NCBI RefSeq assembly: GCF_000315915.1
Contig: NC_020193.1
Coordinates: 1-64,000, forward strand
Direction: 5' to 3'
Origin: Henningerozyma blattae CBS 6284
Lineage: Eukaryota; Ascomycota; Saccharomycetes; Saccharomycetales; Saccharomycetaceae
DNA: 64,000 nt
A program made the position numbers and the translations under genes. The notes under the pieces were generated by a model. The model was given only the letters and a program-made list of their open reading frames with translations, did no database searches and was not told where the DNA came from. Shown piece after piece: positions 31,089-42,869 of this stretch; positions within the stretch are counted from its first letter, which is position 1; each line of letters begins with the position of its first letter.

Positions 31089-32683
31089 AAAAATTTCAGA
31101 GGAAACTCTAAGAAAATAGAATATACCAATCAACAAGAAACTGTCCTCTAGTGACGCAAACAAAAATATGGGGCTCTCAAGGCCTTGCCGCCCAGCCCCT
31201 ATTCTCCGTGGAGCTGACCATTCTCTGCTCGCTACTAATATTACTATTACTACTATTGACGATTGATCTTCCTACCATCATTATTGTGATGTGCATACAC
31301 AAACCTAAAGCTAACTAGTTGAGAGTTGGGTATTTTATTATCGCGTTACTATCTGCTGATATCGAACCCCTATTCGTCTTCTTACTCGATATGGATGTTT
31401 TTCCTTCGTTGGCAGTATTTTGTTCTTTAAACACTCTCTTGTTTCGGCAGTTAAGTCTGTTTAATCGACGAATGCTTCTGTAATTGAATTTTCACCCAAT
31501 TGCTAACTTTTTTGGTTGGTACTATTATTACTGGCACTCTTGCGTTTGCTTCTGTCTTGCATATTACTTTCTTCAGGAATTTCACGTCATTTTCTCTATG
31601 CTAAGGAATCTCTTTAATATGCAATATGCACCTCGACTTACGTCTTATTACAATAGGAGTTTCCTGCTAAATGATCAATTACTGTGTTAGTGTGGCAGGT
31701 CACTGATTATCGTTAGTGTACAATGTTTTGGGAAATTGGGATAGTCCCTATTCAATGAACTTGTCTATTCTACAGTCCAATCAGCACGGGCACTATTGAC
31801 ACCGCTAAAACTTACGCAAAATACTTGTATTATGCTATTTACTTATTCTACTTATCTTCTGTGTGTGGTTGGATCACAGTTATTCGTGCTTCCACCAACA
31901 AGAACAACTAGCAAATGATCCAAAAGTGTCAATCAGATACAGACATCAATCCATTTTGCAAGTTATTCTTTTTTTTTTTTTTTTTTTTTTTACTGTTAAC
32001 TGCTCGTAAGTATACTTGTGAATGCATATGCATACACACACACACACATATACATATATATATAGTTCTTTTTGGGCTGGCACATTTCGTAATATTTTTT
32101 GTAAACTTTCGAATTGCGTTGCAGTCAAAAGTTAGATTAGCATTACCTACAAGCAGTTATTTACCAAGCACTTTCAATTTAACTGGTATTTTCCTAGTAC
32201 TCAACAATAGCAGCAGCACTCTTTACTTTGTTTTTATCTCTTATTACTTTCTGATTTTGTTGTACTCTAACTCGCCAATTTCTGTCTAATTTCTTCTTTG
32301 CTTTTCAATTGCTTTCCATTGTTTTTTTTCCTAAAATTATAGCTGAACAGAAAAAAATAAACATTTTACTAGAAAACAAAATAAAAACATATCGTCCATT
32401 TTAACTTGCGAATAGAAGAAATCTTTATATTTCATTACTAGAACATAGAAATAAAACAGACGGAACGCTAGACATACTGATTGACATATTACACGTTTTC
32501 AATAACAAATCAATATCACTTAAATATTATTTGTTTATTTAATATTTTTTCTTTTTTTTATGCAATTCATCTATTGAATTTTTCTTTCTTTTTTGTCCAT
32601 TGTTTTAACTTTATTTCGAAGACAAGAATTCCTCCTAATATTTAAAGAATACAAACCTTATAGTCCTTATCATCAGCTCTATA

Positions 32684-34114
32684 ATGACAGAAGATACAGA
32701 TTCTCCAACCCCTCTGAAACCAATATCCTCAAGCAATAGCAATCGTTTAAAGTCTAAAAATTCATCAAACCTTCAACCTCCTATTAACAATTTAATCTCC
32801 ACCAGAACTGCTAGATCTCCTTCATTGGGTAATATGGATTTAGGCGACACAGTTCGTGGATTAGCTACTATGAATGAAACTAAAGAAGGAAGAATTGCCT
32901 ACAAAGGAGAGAATAAAAAATTATCTGAGACTTCTAAAGGTGATTTAGATTTAATCAAAAAAGTTTATTTAACATATGAAGAAATTACTTATAGACATAT
33001 TTGGCTAAATCCACTATTAATACTGGTGTTTGTCTATTTAATGTATTTTACTTCTGGAAACAGAACTGAATCAAATCCATTACATCAATTTGTTGCAATC
33101 TCTTATAAAGTTCCGAACGTTGATGCATATGGGAAAGGTATAAAGGATTTATCTTTTATTTTTTTCTACATGATTTTTTTCACTTTCCTAAGAGAATTTT
33201 TAATGGAAGTTATTATTAAGCCAATGACATATAGATGGAACATCACTTCTGAACATAGAAGAAAAAGAATGATGGAACAAGTCTATTCAATCATTTATTA
33301 TGGGTTTTCTGGCCCTTTTGGCCTTTACATAATGTATCATTCCGATCTTTGGTTATTTGAAACAAAAACTATGTATAGAACTTATCCAGATCTTACAAAT
33401 ACAGGTCTTTACAAAATCTTTTATTTGGGCCAAGCTTCGTTTTGGGCTCAACAAGCATGTGTTCTAGTTCTACAGTTAGAAAAACCAAGAAAGGATCATA
33501 AAGAATTAGTATTCCACCATATTGTTACATTACTATTAATTTGGTCTTCATACGTTTTCCACTTCACTAAAATGGGCCTTGCAGTTTATATTACCATGGA
33601 TGTGTCCGATTTCTTTTTAGCTTTATCAAAGACCTTGAACTATTTAGACTCAAGTCTGACTGTACCTATGTTTTTAGTATTCGCTAGTTCATGGGTATAT
33701 TTAAGACATTACGTGAATATTAAAATCCTATGGTCTGTATTAACTCAATTCCGTACTGAAGGAAACTATATTTTAAATTACGCCACTCAACAATATAAGT
33801 GCTGGATCTCACTACCCATCGTGTTTGTTTTAATTTCAGCATTACAATTAGTTAATCTTTATTGGTTCTTCTTAATTCTAAAGATTGTGTATAACGTCAC
33901 TTATAAGGGTATTGTCAAGGATGCTAGATCTGATGAAGAAGGTGGCGAAGATGAAGATGAAGATGAAGATGAAGAAGAAGATGAAGAGGAAGAAGACGAT
34001 AAAGGTAAAGATAGTAAACCAGCTATTAATATAACACCTGCTCTAACTACAGGCTCAAAAGCATCTTCAACTTCTGCTACAGTTTCTAAACCAAAATTAA
34101 AGGTTGAAAATTAA
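32684..34114 (+). CDS. Ceramide synthase catalytic subunit Lag1/Lac1
   Basis: The 476 residues contain a TLC domain with multiple membrane spans (first about 108-125, then about 155-175 and onward). The Lag1 motif is clear: [16 protein letters not shown] with the two catalytic-type histidines near residues 278-279, then [20 protein letters not shown]. The enzyme condenses acyl-CoA with sphingoid bases in the ER. The cytosolic N-terminus is Ser/Asn-rich; the C-terminus is a Glu/Asp run followed by a Ser/Thr/Lys tail. The neighbours (RPL14, MRP4, UFD4) fit both LAG1 (YHL003C) and LAC1 (YKL008C) regions, so I do not choose between the two paralog names. The frame is intact. Confidence 0.95.
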   Translation: MTEDTDSPTPLKPISSSNSNRLKSKNSSNLQPPINNLISTRTARSPSLGNMDLGDTVRGLATMNETKEGRIAYKGENKKLSETSKGDLDLIKKVYLTYEEITYRHIWLNPLLILVFVYLMYFTSGNRTESNPLHQFVAISYKVPNVDAYGKGIKDLSFIFFYMIFFTFLREFLMEVIIKPMTYRWNITSEHRRKRMMEQVYSIIYYGFSGPFGLYIMYHSDLWLFETKTMYRTYPDLTNTGLYKIFYLGQASFWAQQACVLVLQLEKPRKDHKELVFHHIVTLLLIWSSYVFHFTKMGLAVYITMDVSDFFLALSKTLNYLDSSLTVPMFLVFASSWVYLRHYVNIKILWSVLTQFRTEGNYILNYATQQYKCWISLPIVFVLISALQLVNLYWFFLILKIVYNVTYKGIVKDARSDEEGGEDEDEDEDEEEDEEEEDDKGKDSKPAINITPALTTGSKASSTSATVSKPKLKVEN

Positions 34115-34529
34115 AAATGGAACTCTCACGAAAAAAACAAAATAAAATAAAACATTAAACGCCATCATATTATATGACAACAAAAACATTAAAAAACCAT
34201 AACAATAATAATAAATTATATAAAATTTTGCAAAAAATGGCCTTAGAAAAATCCAGCAATAATTGATCCAATGTAGATCTAATATTCTTGTACCTTTGTA
34301 GCAACTCCCTCTATGTACAAGTATTTCTTTTTTATCTAATTAATCAGAACTTTATATAACTCAAGTCATTTTTACTTTCTTAGTTTTGCTTAAATGATTA
34401 AAATTAATTTAGTTATATATGACTATTTACAGTTAGATTATTTATTTGGGAAAATGCATCTATGTACGAATATGTGTATTTATGAAATGACATTGATATA
34501 TGTCTGCTGATATAAAAATATAACTGTGA
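34115..34529. other. Convergent 3' region LAG1/MRP4
   Basis: 415 bp of AT-rich sequence between convergent genes; nothing else seen. Confidence 0.55.
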
Positions 34530-35789
34530 TTACTGTAATCCTGAGGTGAGAACACCAACTAGCATGGAAAGAGATCTAAAAGAGTCATCGTTACCGGGAA
34601 TTGGGTAGGTGACCAAGCTTGATTCACAATCTGTATCAATTATACCGATACTTGGGATTCTACATTTCATTGCTTCTCTTAGTGCAATTTTGTTTTCATT
34701 TGGATTTAAAACAACAATTAAATCAGGCTTAATAATTTCAGAATCTGTTATGATCTTTTGAGTTAAGTTACCACCATTTTCAGTAATAACAATACGTTCC
34801 CAATTATTTGAAATTTCAGTTGGATTTGTCAAAGTCCCTGGTATCCATCTATTTGTTACAATATAAGCATTTTTTAATCTATTTGAAACATTCTTCAATA
34901 TTTCTTTATGATCATTCCTTGTACCAATAAATAATATAATTCCATTTTTCAAGTTAATTTTTGACAAAATTGTATGTGCTCTCTTTAAACTAATCAAAGT
35001 TTTATTTAAATCAATAATATTTAAGCCCATATAAGTACCCATTATGAAGCGTTTATTTGATGGGTTTATAATCGATTTTGATTGACCCAAATGAACATTA
35101 GCATTAAATAAATCTTTGATAGTTAAATTTTGAATGTTAATCGGATTGGTTAAATTCATCCGTGGATTGTAAACATTTTTAATGGTTGCACCAAGCCTAG
35201 CTGTTGATCTTGAATGCTTCAACTGTCTTAAGAATAATTCTTGCTTTGTATATGGCTTATCATATTGAGAAGGTTCTAAAAATGGGAAATTATTTAGGGT
35301 ATCGTTGACTCCAACAGAACTTTGAGAATACATATTATCAATTGATTGAGCTCTTGTTGTGGAGTCGTCATTGGTCAATAATTCATATTCATCCATAGTC
35401 CTGAACAAATCATTTTTGTTAGAAAAATCATCAAAAAATTTTAAAAGCTCAGTTTTTAATTTTGTATCCAGTTCAGGATTATTTTTCGTTATTGAATCTG
35501 GCATACCTTCCAGCTGTTTTTCAATTTCTTCACTAGGGGTCATTTTCAATCGATTAATATATCTTCTAATCTTATCATTTTCTTGCTTTTGATTAATAAC
35601 AAACATATCATCTTTTTCAATTATCTCATTTTCAAAAGCTGCATTAGGGGAGTTTTCTGTGATATTTGGCGTATTGGAAGTTGACGCAGTTGTGGAGGAG
35701 GAAGAAATACTGTTAAATCTTCTTGGAATAGAAGTAACTAGTGGTTGTCTCTTAAGAATTGAAACTACTACTCTATTCAGTACAGCCAT
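34530..35789 (-). CDS. MRP4: Mitochondrial small-subunit ribosomal protein Mrp4 (uS2m)
   Basis: The 419 residues compare with 394 in S. cerevisiae. The first ~35 residues are basic and Ser/Thr-rich (VVVSILKRQPLVTSIPRRFN), a likely mitochondrial targeting signal, followed by an acidic linker. The C-terminal half carries the S2 family signature: ANVHLGQSKS, the region RWIPGTLTNPTEI, and PDLIVVLNPNENKIALREA with IPSIGIIDTDCESSLVTYPI. It belongs to the mitochondrial ribosome small subunit. It is next to SHU1 as in YHL004W-YHL006C. The frame is intact. Confidence 0.95.
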   Translation of the reverse strand: MAVLNRVVVSILKRQPLVTSIPRRFNSISSSSTTASTSNTPNITENSPNAAFENEIIEKDDMFVINQKQENDKIRRYINRLKMTPSEEIEKQLEGMPDSITKNNPELDTKLKTELLKFFDDFSNKNDLFRTMDEYELLTNDDSTTRAQSIDNMYSQSSVGVNDTLNNFPFLEPSQYDKPYTKQELFLRQLKHSRSTARLGATIKNVYNPRMNLTNPINIQNLTIKDLFNANVHLGQSKSIINPSNKRFIMGTYMGLNIIDLNKTLISLKRAHTILSKINLKNGIILFIGTRNDHKEILKNVSNRLKNAYIVTNRWIPGTLTNPTEISNNWERIVITENGGNLTQKIITDSEIIKPDLIVVLNPNENKIALREAMKCRIPSIGIIDTDCESSLVTYPIPGNDDSFRSLSMLVGVLTSGLQ

Positions 35790-36005
35790 AATTGTTAGGG
35801 TTCTGCGTACTAAGTTTATTTCTTATTTGTTTATTTTTATTAATCGCTTGTGTGTGTGTTTTTTTTATATGAAGTTAGTTTTAAAATTGAAATAGGTGAG
35901 TGCCTTTTTTCTGAAAGTCGGATTACATTTTTGAAAACAGATTTTAACTATAGAAAGGCAATATTGAGCAAAACTTGAGGTAATCTTAGCACCTTCTCAA
36001 GTAGC

Positions 36006-36578
36006 ATGAATATTGGTACCCGATTCCAAACCATAGAGTTAGCCATAAAACATACGCTTCTTAAAGAAAATGGAAAAACTCTAATTATCACTGCAGGGCA
36101 GTCTCCAAGAGAATATATAGAACAAGAAATTCCTTCAAATCGAAGGAAAAAAGACAGTCCCAGAAATGATAGCAATTCCAATATTCCTAGCGATATATAT
36201 TTTGGAAGTATCTGGTCTATTGTCCAATCTACAGACAATGTTGGTGTACTGTTCTTAGATAAAGTGCAATATATTTTTTTATATTTGACCCAACTGGCAT
36301 CTGTTTCGAAAGATGCGTTGAAGTATGATACATTGATCGTATTTGGCTTGGATTCCCTACTCATGGAATTTACAACTACTATACCAACAAACAAAGATGA
36401 TGAGAATACTCTAAATAAAGTAGAATATCTACGATATGCCAACCTAATACTAGGGACGATAAGCCAATTAGCAACCAATGGCATAGATGTCATATTGGTT
36501 CCATTCGAAAAGAACCAAAATATGGCGCATACTAAAATTATATCTCGTTTAATTGAATACTGGAACACACTTTACTAA
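36006..36578 (+). CDS. SHU1: Shu complex subunit Shu1
   Basis: The 190 residues (150 in S. cerevisiae) are weakly but specifically like Shu1. The block VGVLFLDKVQYIFLYLTQL and the following YDTLIVFGLDSLL correspond to the middle of Shu1, and the C-terminus RLIEYWN matches its RLLRFWD. Shu1 works with Shu2, Csm2 and Psy3 as a Rad51-regulating complex in error-free recombinational repair. The position between MRP4 and STE20 (with UFD4 inserted) agrees with YHL004W-YHL006C-YHL007C. The region 36110-36190 is a variable insertion. An antisense open frame of similar length exists, but the similarity and synteny favour the plus strand. Confidence 0.85.
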   Translation: MNIGTRFQTIELAIKHTLLKENGKTLIITAGQSPREYIEQEIPSNRRKKDSPRNDSNSNIPSDIYFGSIWSIVQSTDNVGVLFLDKVQYIFLYLTQLASVSKDALKYDTLIVFGLDSLLMEFTTTIPTNKDDENTLNKVEYLRYANLILGTISQLATNGIDVILVPFEKNQNMAHTKIISRLIEYWNTLY

Positions 36579-36999
36579 ATTCAACGTTGTGCTGCAATAT
36601 CTCTGCATATATATATATATATATAATTATTCACATGTTGAAGTGTCTTAAACTCGGGAATTAATGGCACAGCCATCGGAGCTGGCACAATCCGAAAAGC
36701 CGTTTTGCATATTTAAGACAGGCCGCCTGGATGGCATTGATAATTACTGGATATACAGAGAAGATATATAGAAAAAAAAGTGGAACTTTCCTACAGACAA
36801 ACAGGAGGGTATTGGGGTTATCAGTGCGAGTGAAATACTTTATAGACAGATCACAAGTCCACTGTTTACAATCAAGATATATATACAGATATATACATAC
36901 TGCACTGGTTCTATCTGGTAGCAGCACTTTGCGGAAGGCATTGTGTTAATTTAATAATCCAATCGAAAACTTAATTAGAAAGTAACGGTACTGCAAGCC
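36579..36999. other. SHU1 3' flank and UFD4 promoter
   Basis: 421 bp with a TA microsatellite near 36607-36625; otherwise no features seen. Confidence 0.5.
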
Positions 37000-37136
37000 A
37001 TGCAATCTTCATCTAATTTTCATGATGATCGCCATGACCATGAAGATAATGATTCAATGACCAATTCCTCCATTGATTATGACAGCGAAGATCAACATTT
37101 ACATGACAGTGATTTAGATGAGGCTGATAGAACAGC

Positions 37137-37177
<41 letters not shown>

Positions 37178-40100
37178 ATCCATGATGAAGACGAGGATGA
37201 AGATATGGGTGGCGAAATCAACTCTAATTCTATATTGTTACATGATCTGTTAAATTCTTTTGCAAATTCTGCAGGGCACGGTGATGTAGGCTCTAATCCG
37301 ACTATTACTAATAATGATACTAATGGTGTGCCATTAGGTGGCAATAGAACTTTGCCGGATATATTATCCATGTTCACTTCGTCAAATGGTAATCCGTTTG
37401 GTGGTATTGGTGGAGTGCGTGCCGGTAATAGCTTTGGTGGCAATTCAAGATTTAATAAATTGATTGATAATTTGGCACTTACTAATCCTAATTTTGATCC
37501 CTACATTGCTATGGAATCATTGAGAGACTTAGCTGAAAATTTATTATTGACAAACAATTATTTGATTGACCGATTATTTAATTTAAATGCTCTAATTAAC
37601 AATATTATATCCATTCTAGACTCTCCAGTTCTCATGGATCACATGGAGTTGCAATTAATGGCATGTAGGTGTATCTATAATTTATTTGAAGTTACTCCAG
37701 AGATAATTTCTGTTACAATAAAAAAGCATACGAACCTTTGTCCAATTTTACTGTCAAAGCTGAACTCAATTAATTATATTGATTTGGCCGAACAAGTATT
37801 GGAATTATTGGAATTAATTTCAAGAGTAACTCCCTTGGAGTTATTAAAATTACCTGAATTATATTCTTGCCTTTCGTTCATTGATTTTTTCACTATCCAC
37901 TCTCAAAGAAAGGCTATTTCAATTGTGTCAAATTCATTGTCAGCTTCTTCCAATATTAACAATTTTAATCATCAGAGCCCACTAGTCAATAACATCAAAC
38001 ATCTAATTAATATTATTCAACCTATTTTCTTAAATAATTCTGATGACTTTGTTTTGAATAGACTAATTTTATCCTTTTATGGGGTTTGCAATCGAAACTT
38101 ATTGTCATCTTTAAGTAAAGGAGAGTCCGATGCTCCAAATAATGATAATTTATTATTATTAAATGTTGATACAATTAAGAAGTTAATTAATTTAATCTCA
38201 CTAAATGATATTAATCTATCAATCAAATTGAAAACTCTTAGCATCATTTCAAGTTTAATTGAGTATAATATCGAATTATCGAAATCATTAATTGACTTGA
38301 TAGATTTACCAAATTTAATTATTAAATGTTTAACTAATTATTCAAAGTCTAAACATTCAAAGTTACATGAGACCTTAATGTTTGTCCCAAAGATTTTATT
38401 AAAAAATATTTCAAGATTAGTTATGATGCTATTACCATCAACGGATAACTTTAATTCTAATTCAAAATCAAAATCCATTTTAAATAAAAAATTCTCAATA
38501 ACTTTGCATAAGAAAAATTCATTCCAATTCAATAATTTAAAATTTTATAATGATATGATACCAATTCTAACAGAAATTTATTTAAACTCAATTGATTATG
38601 ATATACGTAAGTTTACATTGACTTCTTTAACAAGAATAATTCCAAATTTACCAAAAAAATTTGATATCTCTACTCTCAAGAACTATTACTTAAATGTTAT
38701 CAGTACAGCTTTGTCAACTTACACTTCAAACACGTTGGATACAAATACTATAGAATTAAATATCAATTGCATTCAATCAAAAAATTTATTATTTATTTTG
38801 ATTTTATTAGACTGGTTATTAGATAAATATCCAAATGAATTTTTATTCTCTTTAAAAAGGGAGGGGGTATTAGAAATCTTAAATTCTCTTTCTGCTACTT
38901 TTGAAAAATCGCTTGGGAAAATTAATGGTACTATACTTGATAGTGAACTTCAGATTGATGATGATAATGATGAAACTAATAATTTTAATGCAGGCTCCAT
39001 GAATGATAGTGAAAAAATGGATGATGAATCTGATACTAACATGGAACGAAGTTCAAATATAAACGAAATATCGGAATATGAAGATGAGGACATTGATGAT
39101 GAAGAATTTGACCCGACTGATGATTTAGATATTCCGACTCATATTGAACCACGTTTGATTGTTTTTAAACTGTTTAAAACTTTTTCTAATAAAGAAATAG
39201 ATGAAATGATTAATATAATATTGGCACGATTAACAAAGATATTTAAAAAAGGTGATAAAAATGATATTAACAATAATTTTTCTAATTCTAATTCTCAAAT
39301 TTTAAAAGATATTGAAAACCTGCATTCGAATATTGAATACCTGACAAAACATGTATTGAATTATAACGACGCATTAAAAAATGATTTTAATATTGAATTT
39401 TGGTCTAATATTTGGACAAACTTAAAAATATCGATGTTTAACAAGAATTTTAAAATTTCCAGTTTCGAGTTAATTTCTACAAATTTAGTCAATATTATTG
39501 TTGACATATTTGAGAAATACTCTAATTATGCAATGGTACATACAACATTTTTAAATGTGTTTCAAAATAATGATGGAATTGATAATCATGTGGAAAATGA
39601 TTTAAAGAAATTAATAGAGTTATTACAAAATTCATTATCTAGAATTGAACAGTTTAATATCATAACATGTGGTATTCCAAATGATACGAGTAGTAATCAT
39701 TCTCTTTCATCTACAAGTATTGCTGGTGGTAACAGTGATAGTACAAGAACACGGTCCACCTCAAGTTTTATAAATAGTATCAATGGGAATATTGATCATA
39801 CCGAAGATAAAAGTAGTACAGGAGTATCTTCTCTAGGAAAGCAGATGAAAGTTCGTTTGGAATATAATGGTAGCTCTGAAAACATAAAGAATTCTAATTT
39901 GAAATCATTTGTTGTTTCAATACATTGCATCTCATCAATAAAATCATTAAGTGATTTTTTAAAACACCAAATCATGCTATCAAGATTCTTAGATACATTT
40001 TCTACGAATTCTTCCCATCCATTTAACTATGAAGAAGAAGAAGAAGATCATGATCATGATCATGATGATTCTAGTAATGAACATCCTACTGAGAATCCCT

Positions 40101-42046
40101 TTGAATTTAGTATCAATGACACAAAGATTAGTTTAAATGATACAGTATTTGGTGCATGTTATAAACAATACATTGACAATGAAAATAGAACCTCTAATCT
40201 AGACTTAGCTTCTAATAATAGCAATAATAGCATTCATCCCAAGGATATATCTAACTTATGGAATGAAATACCTACCATCCAGTATAGAAGAACCAAGAAA
40301 AATGATCAATTTGCAAATGATAGTTCTGCAAGTTCCTTTTCTACTTCAACATCCACTACAACTACAACTTTAGCTTCGACAACTATTGGAACACCTTTAT
40401 CATCGCATCAGACACAATTAAGTTCTATGTATTCATTAAAGAATATTGATATCACTATTATGAATAAAATAAATCCATCTATCAGATCTATATTAAAGTT
40501 ACTGAACTTAATTTCCACATGGAATGATACTACCAAAGTATTAGCCAACGAATTATTCATTAATTCTAAATTAAGTGCTAAATTGTCAAGACAATTAGAA
40601 GAACCATTGATTATTGCAAGTGGTATATTACCTAATTGGTTATTATATTTAACCATGAATTATCCATTCTTATTTCCATTTGAAATCAGATATATACTAT
40701 TACAATATACATCATTTGGATATGGTAGATTAATTCAATCGTGGCTAAATAAAAATAAAATGCTATTAAATAATGGAAATGGAAGTACTGGGAATAATGA
40801 AGATGAGAATGGGAATGGGAATATGGTTTCTAATAGTAATAACTCGAACAATATCAATAACATACATGCTAATGAACAATTGCAACGACTAGGAAGATTG
40901 GCAAGGCATAAATTACGTTTATCAAGAAAAACGTTATTTTTGAGTGCTTTGAAAATATTAAATAAATATGGTTCTTCCACAAGTATATTAGAAATGGAAT
41001 ATCAAAATGAAGTAGGTACAGGTACTGGACCTACATTGGAGTTTTATGCTAATGTATCAAGAGAGTTTGCTAAGAAATCATTGAACATGTGGAGAGATCA
41101 AAATTCTGGAAAAGAAGATGAATTTGAAAGTCCATATATAATAGACTCCTTGTTCCCCAAGCCCTTGAATCCGAAGAATATGAACGTTGAACGGGTAATT
41201 GAATTGTTTAAATACCTTGGTATATTCATTGCTCGTTCTATGATAGATAATCGAATTTTAGATTTTCGTTTTAACCCGGCTTTCTTCGAAATCTGTCAGA
41301 AATATAGCAAAAACTATCAAGATCCCAATGATTCAGATAATAAGACAAGATTTCAATTAGTCGAACTTATTGATAACCAAGTCTTTAAAACGTTAAAATA
41401 TTTAGAAACAAATTCTGAAAATGACTTATTGTTGAAAGAACTGACATTAACTTTCGTCTTTCCAGGTAGTGATTTAGAATTGATTCCAAACGGTAATGAA
41501 GTCTATGTGGACAGTACCAACGTTAAGCAATATATTGATCTACTTCTTGGCCAAATGATCGGTTCTGGTATATCGAAACAAGTTGAATCTTTTATTGAGG
41601 GGTTTTCTGAAGTTTTCCAATTTTCTAGTCTTCAGATGCTGACATCATATGAATTGACCAATATTTTCGGATGTTTTGAAGAAGATTGGAATGAAAAGAC
41701 ATTGTTCACATATATTAATGCTGAACACGGATATACACTGGATTCCCCTACAATTCATGACTTGATTAAGGTCATGTGCAATTTAGATGAAACACAAAGA
41801 AGAAAATTCGTCCAGTTTCTGACTGGCGCTCCTAAACTTCCGATTGGAGGCTTTAAAAGTCTAAACCCACGACTCACTGTGGTTTTGAAACATGCAGAGG
41901 ATGGATTGAAACCCGATCAATGCCTGCCCAGTGTCATGACATGTAGGAACTATCTGAAATTACCTAAGTATAGCACCTTTGATGTGATGCGCTCACGCAT
42001 CCTGCAAGCCATCGACGAGGGCTCCGGTGCCTTCTTGTTATCATGA
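37000..42046 (+). CDS. UFD4: HECT ubiquitin ligase Ufd4, N-terminus frameshifted
   Basis: The frame 37118-42046 encodes 1642 residues (S. cerevisiae 1483). A helical-repeat region follows the acidic N-terminus (DPYIAMESLRDLAENLL, ACRCIYNLFEVTPE, IDLAEQVLELLELISR), then a long Asn/Asp-rich linker and a C-terminal HECT domain. Its catalytic Cys lies in LPSVMTCRNYLKLPKY (codon 41942-41944), and the end GAFLLS is the family terminus. Ufd4 builds ubiquitin chains on N-degron and fusion substrates. A better start is ATG 37000, which reads a Ser/His/Asp-rich segment (DNDSMTNSSIDYDSEDQ) but hits TGA at 37138; removing one base around 37131 joins it to the Asp run. A stop precedes the 37118 ATG directly. 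Neighbours MRP4, SHU1 and STE20 support the identity. Confidence 0.95.
37137..37176 (+). repeat. (GAT)n microsatellite in the UFD4 5' coding region
   Basis: About thirteen uninterrupted triplets encode an Asp run. Length changes here stay in frame only if the frame upstream is settled, which makes this a sensitive spot. Confidence 0.9.
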
Positions 42047-42869
42047 ACTGCCCATTATATATATATAGCCTATATAGCCTGCTCTAATTGTACAGTCCTA
42101 CTGAACACTTACCGTCAATAAGACCACATGTAAATCACGTAGATCCCTGGTGCGATCACCATCACGGCGCACGGCAACACGTGATATTGGCTTTAAAACT
42201 CGCGGGTAACCCCGCCGCTCCAGATAGTTCACAGAAAATTACCGTTTCCAGTTCCGCGCATTCCGCAACAAGAAACGGCGAGCAGCGGTCTGCAAATTAC
42301 TACATTGCCAATTTACGTGTCTGGTACCACACTCTCCACTCACTCCACGTTTAAAGGCTCCAGAGAGCATGGATCTGCAACCAGAGAGAGACACACAGCC
42401 TATAGCCAAGAACAGGTCACTGGAACAGGAGTTGAGCTAGACAACAAGCAATCGTAACACGATCACAACTACAGATTAGCCCGACTGCTAAAGTTAAGAG
42501 AAAGGACAACATAATATACTACATCACATCAAACCCATATTAGACAAGATTGAGCCGTGAAAGGAGAAAGAATTTACGACCTCGAAGAAACATACAACTA
42601 AAGAGGCAACTTATCCATCAGTCACAAAGACACACACGTATATATACCTGGGCGAGGCTAGATATCGATTGGTACTTCTGTAGACATATTCAAGAGAAGG
42701 ACAACTAAAGGACAAACAAAGGGGGAAAAAAAATAAAGATTTGCAAATTGACTCTACTATTCTTTATTTATTAATTTTTTTTTTGTTTCAATTGGTTTAG
42801 TAATTACTTACTTTGATTAAATAAATAATTGCAACTACATTATACCACTAAACAACATACTTAACAAAG
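42047..42869. other. UFD4 3' flank and long STE20 upstream region
   Basis: 823 bp. The first half (42150-42360) is GC-richer, with a Reb1-type CGGGTAA and a CACGTGAT box at about 42177. The second half is A-rich, as in yeast 5' leaders. An 88-codon open frame (42088-42354) is not supported as a gene. Confidence 0.55.
42203..42209. promoter_or_regulatory. Reb1-type site CGGGTAA upstream of STE20
   Basis: CGGGTAA is the complement of the Reb1 core TTACCCG. It sits inside a small dyad (GCGGG-TAAC-CCCGC), between UFD4 and STE20, where a roadblock or nucleosome-free-region factor would be expected. Confidence 0.5.

Larger units (their letters stand above)
30580..32683. other. 2.1-kb divergent region between RPL14 and LAG1
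   Basis: It contains a GC-richer block with hairpins at about 30780-31210, a poly-T run near 31969-31990, and a CA/TA microsatellite near 32034-32063. Open frames at 31484-31690 and 31915-32289 look non-coding (low complexity). It carries both promoters; the gene expected from S. cerevisiae between these two (HSE1 or CAP1) is absent. Confidence 0.55.

Noticed and set aside
31915..32289. 124-codon frame with poly-Phe and a CA repeat
   Set aside because: Low-complexity translation of poly-T and microsatellite DNA in the LAG1 leader region.
35948..36568. 206-codon frame antisense to SHU1
   Set aside because: SHU1 on the plus strand has family similarity and synteny; the antisense frame has neither.
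42088..42354. 88-codon frame between UFD4 and STE20
   Set aside because: It spans promoter elements (Reb1-type and E-box) and lacks coding character.
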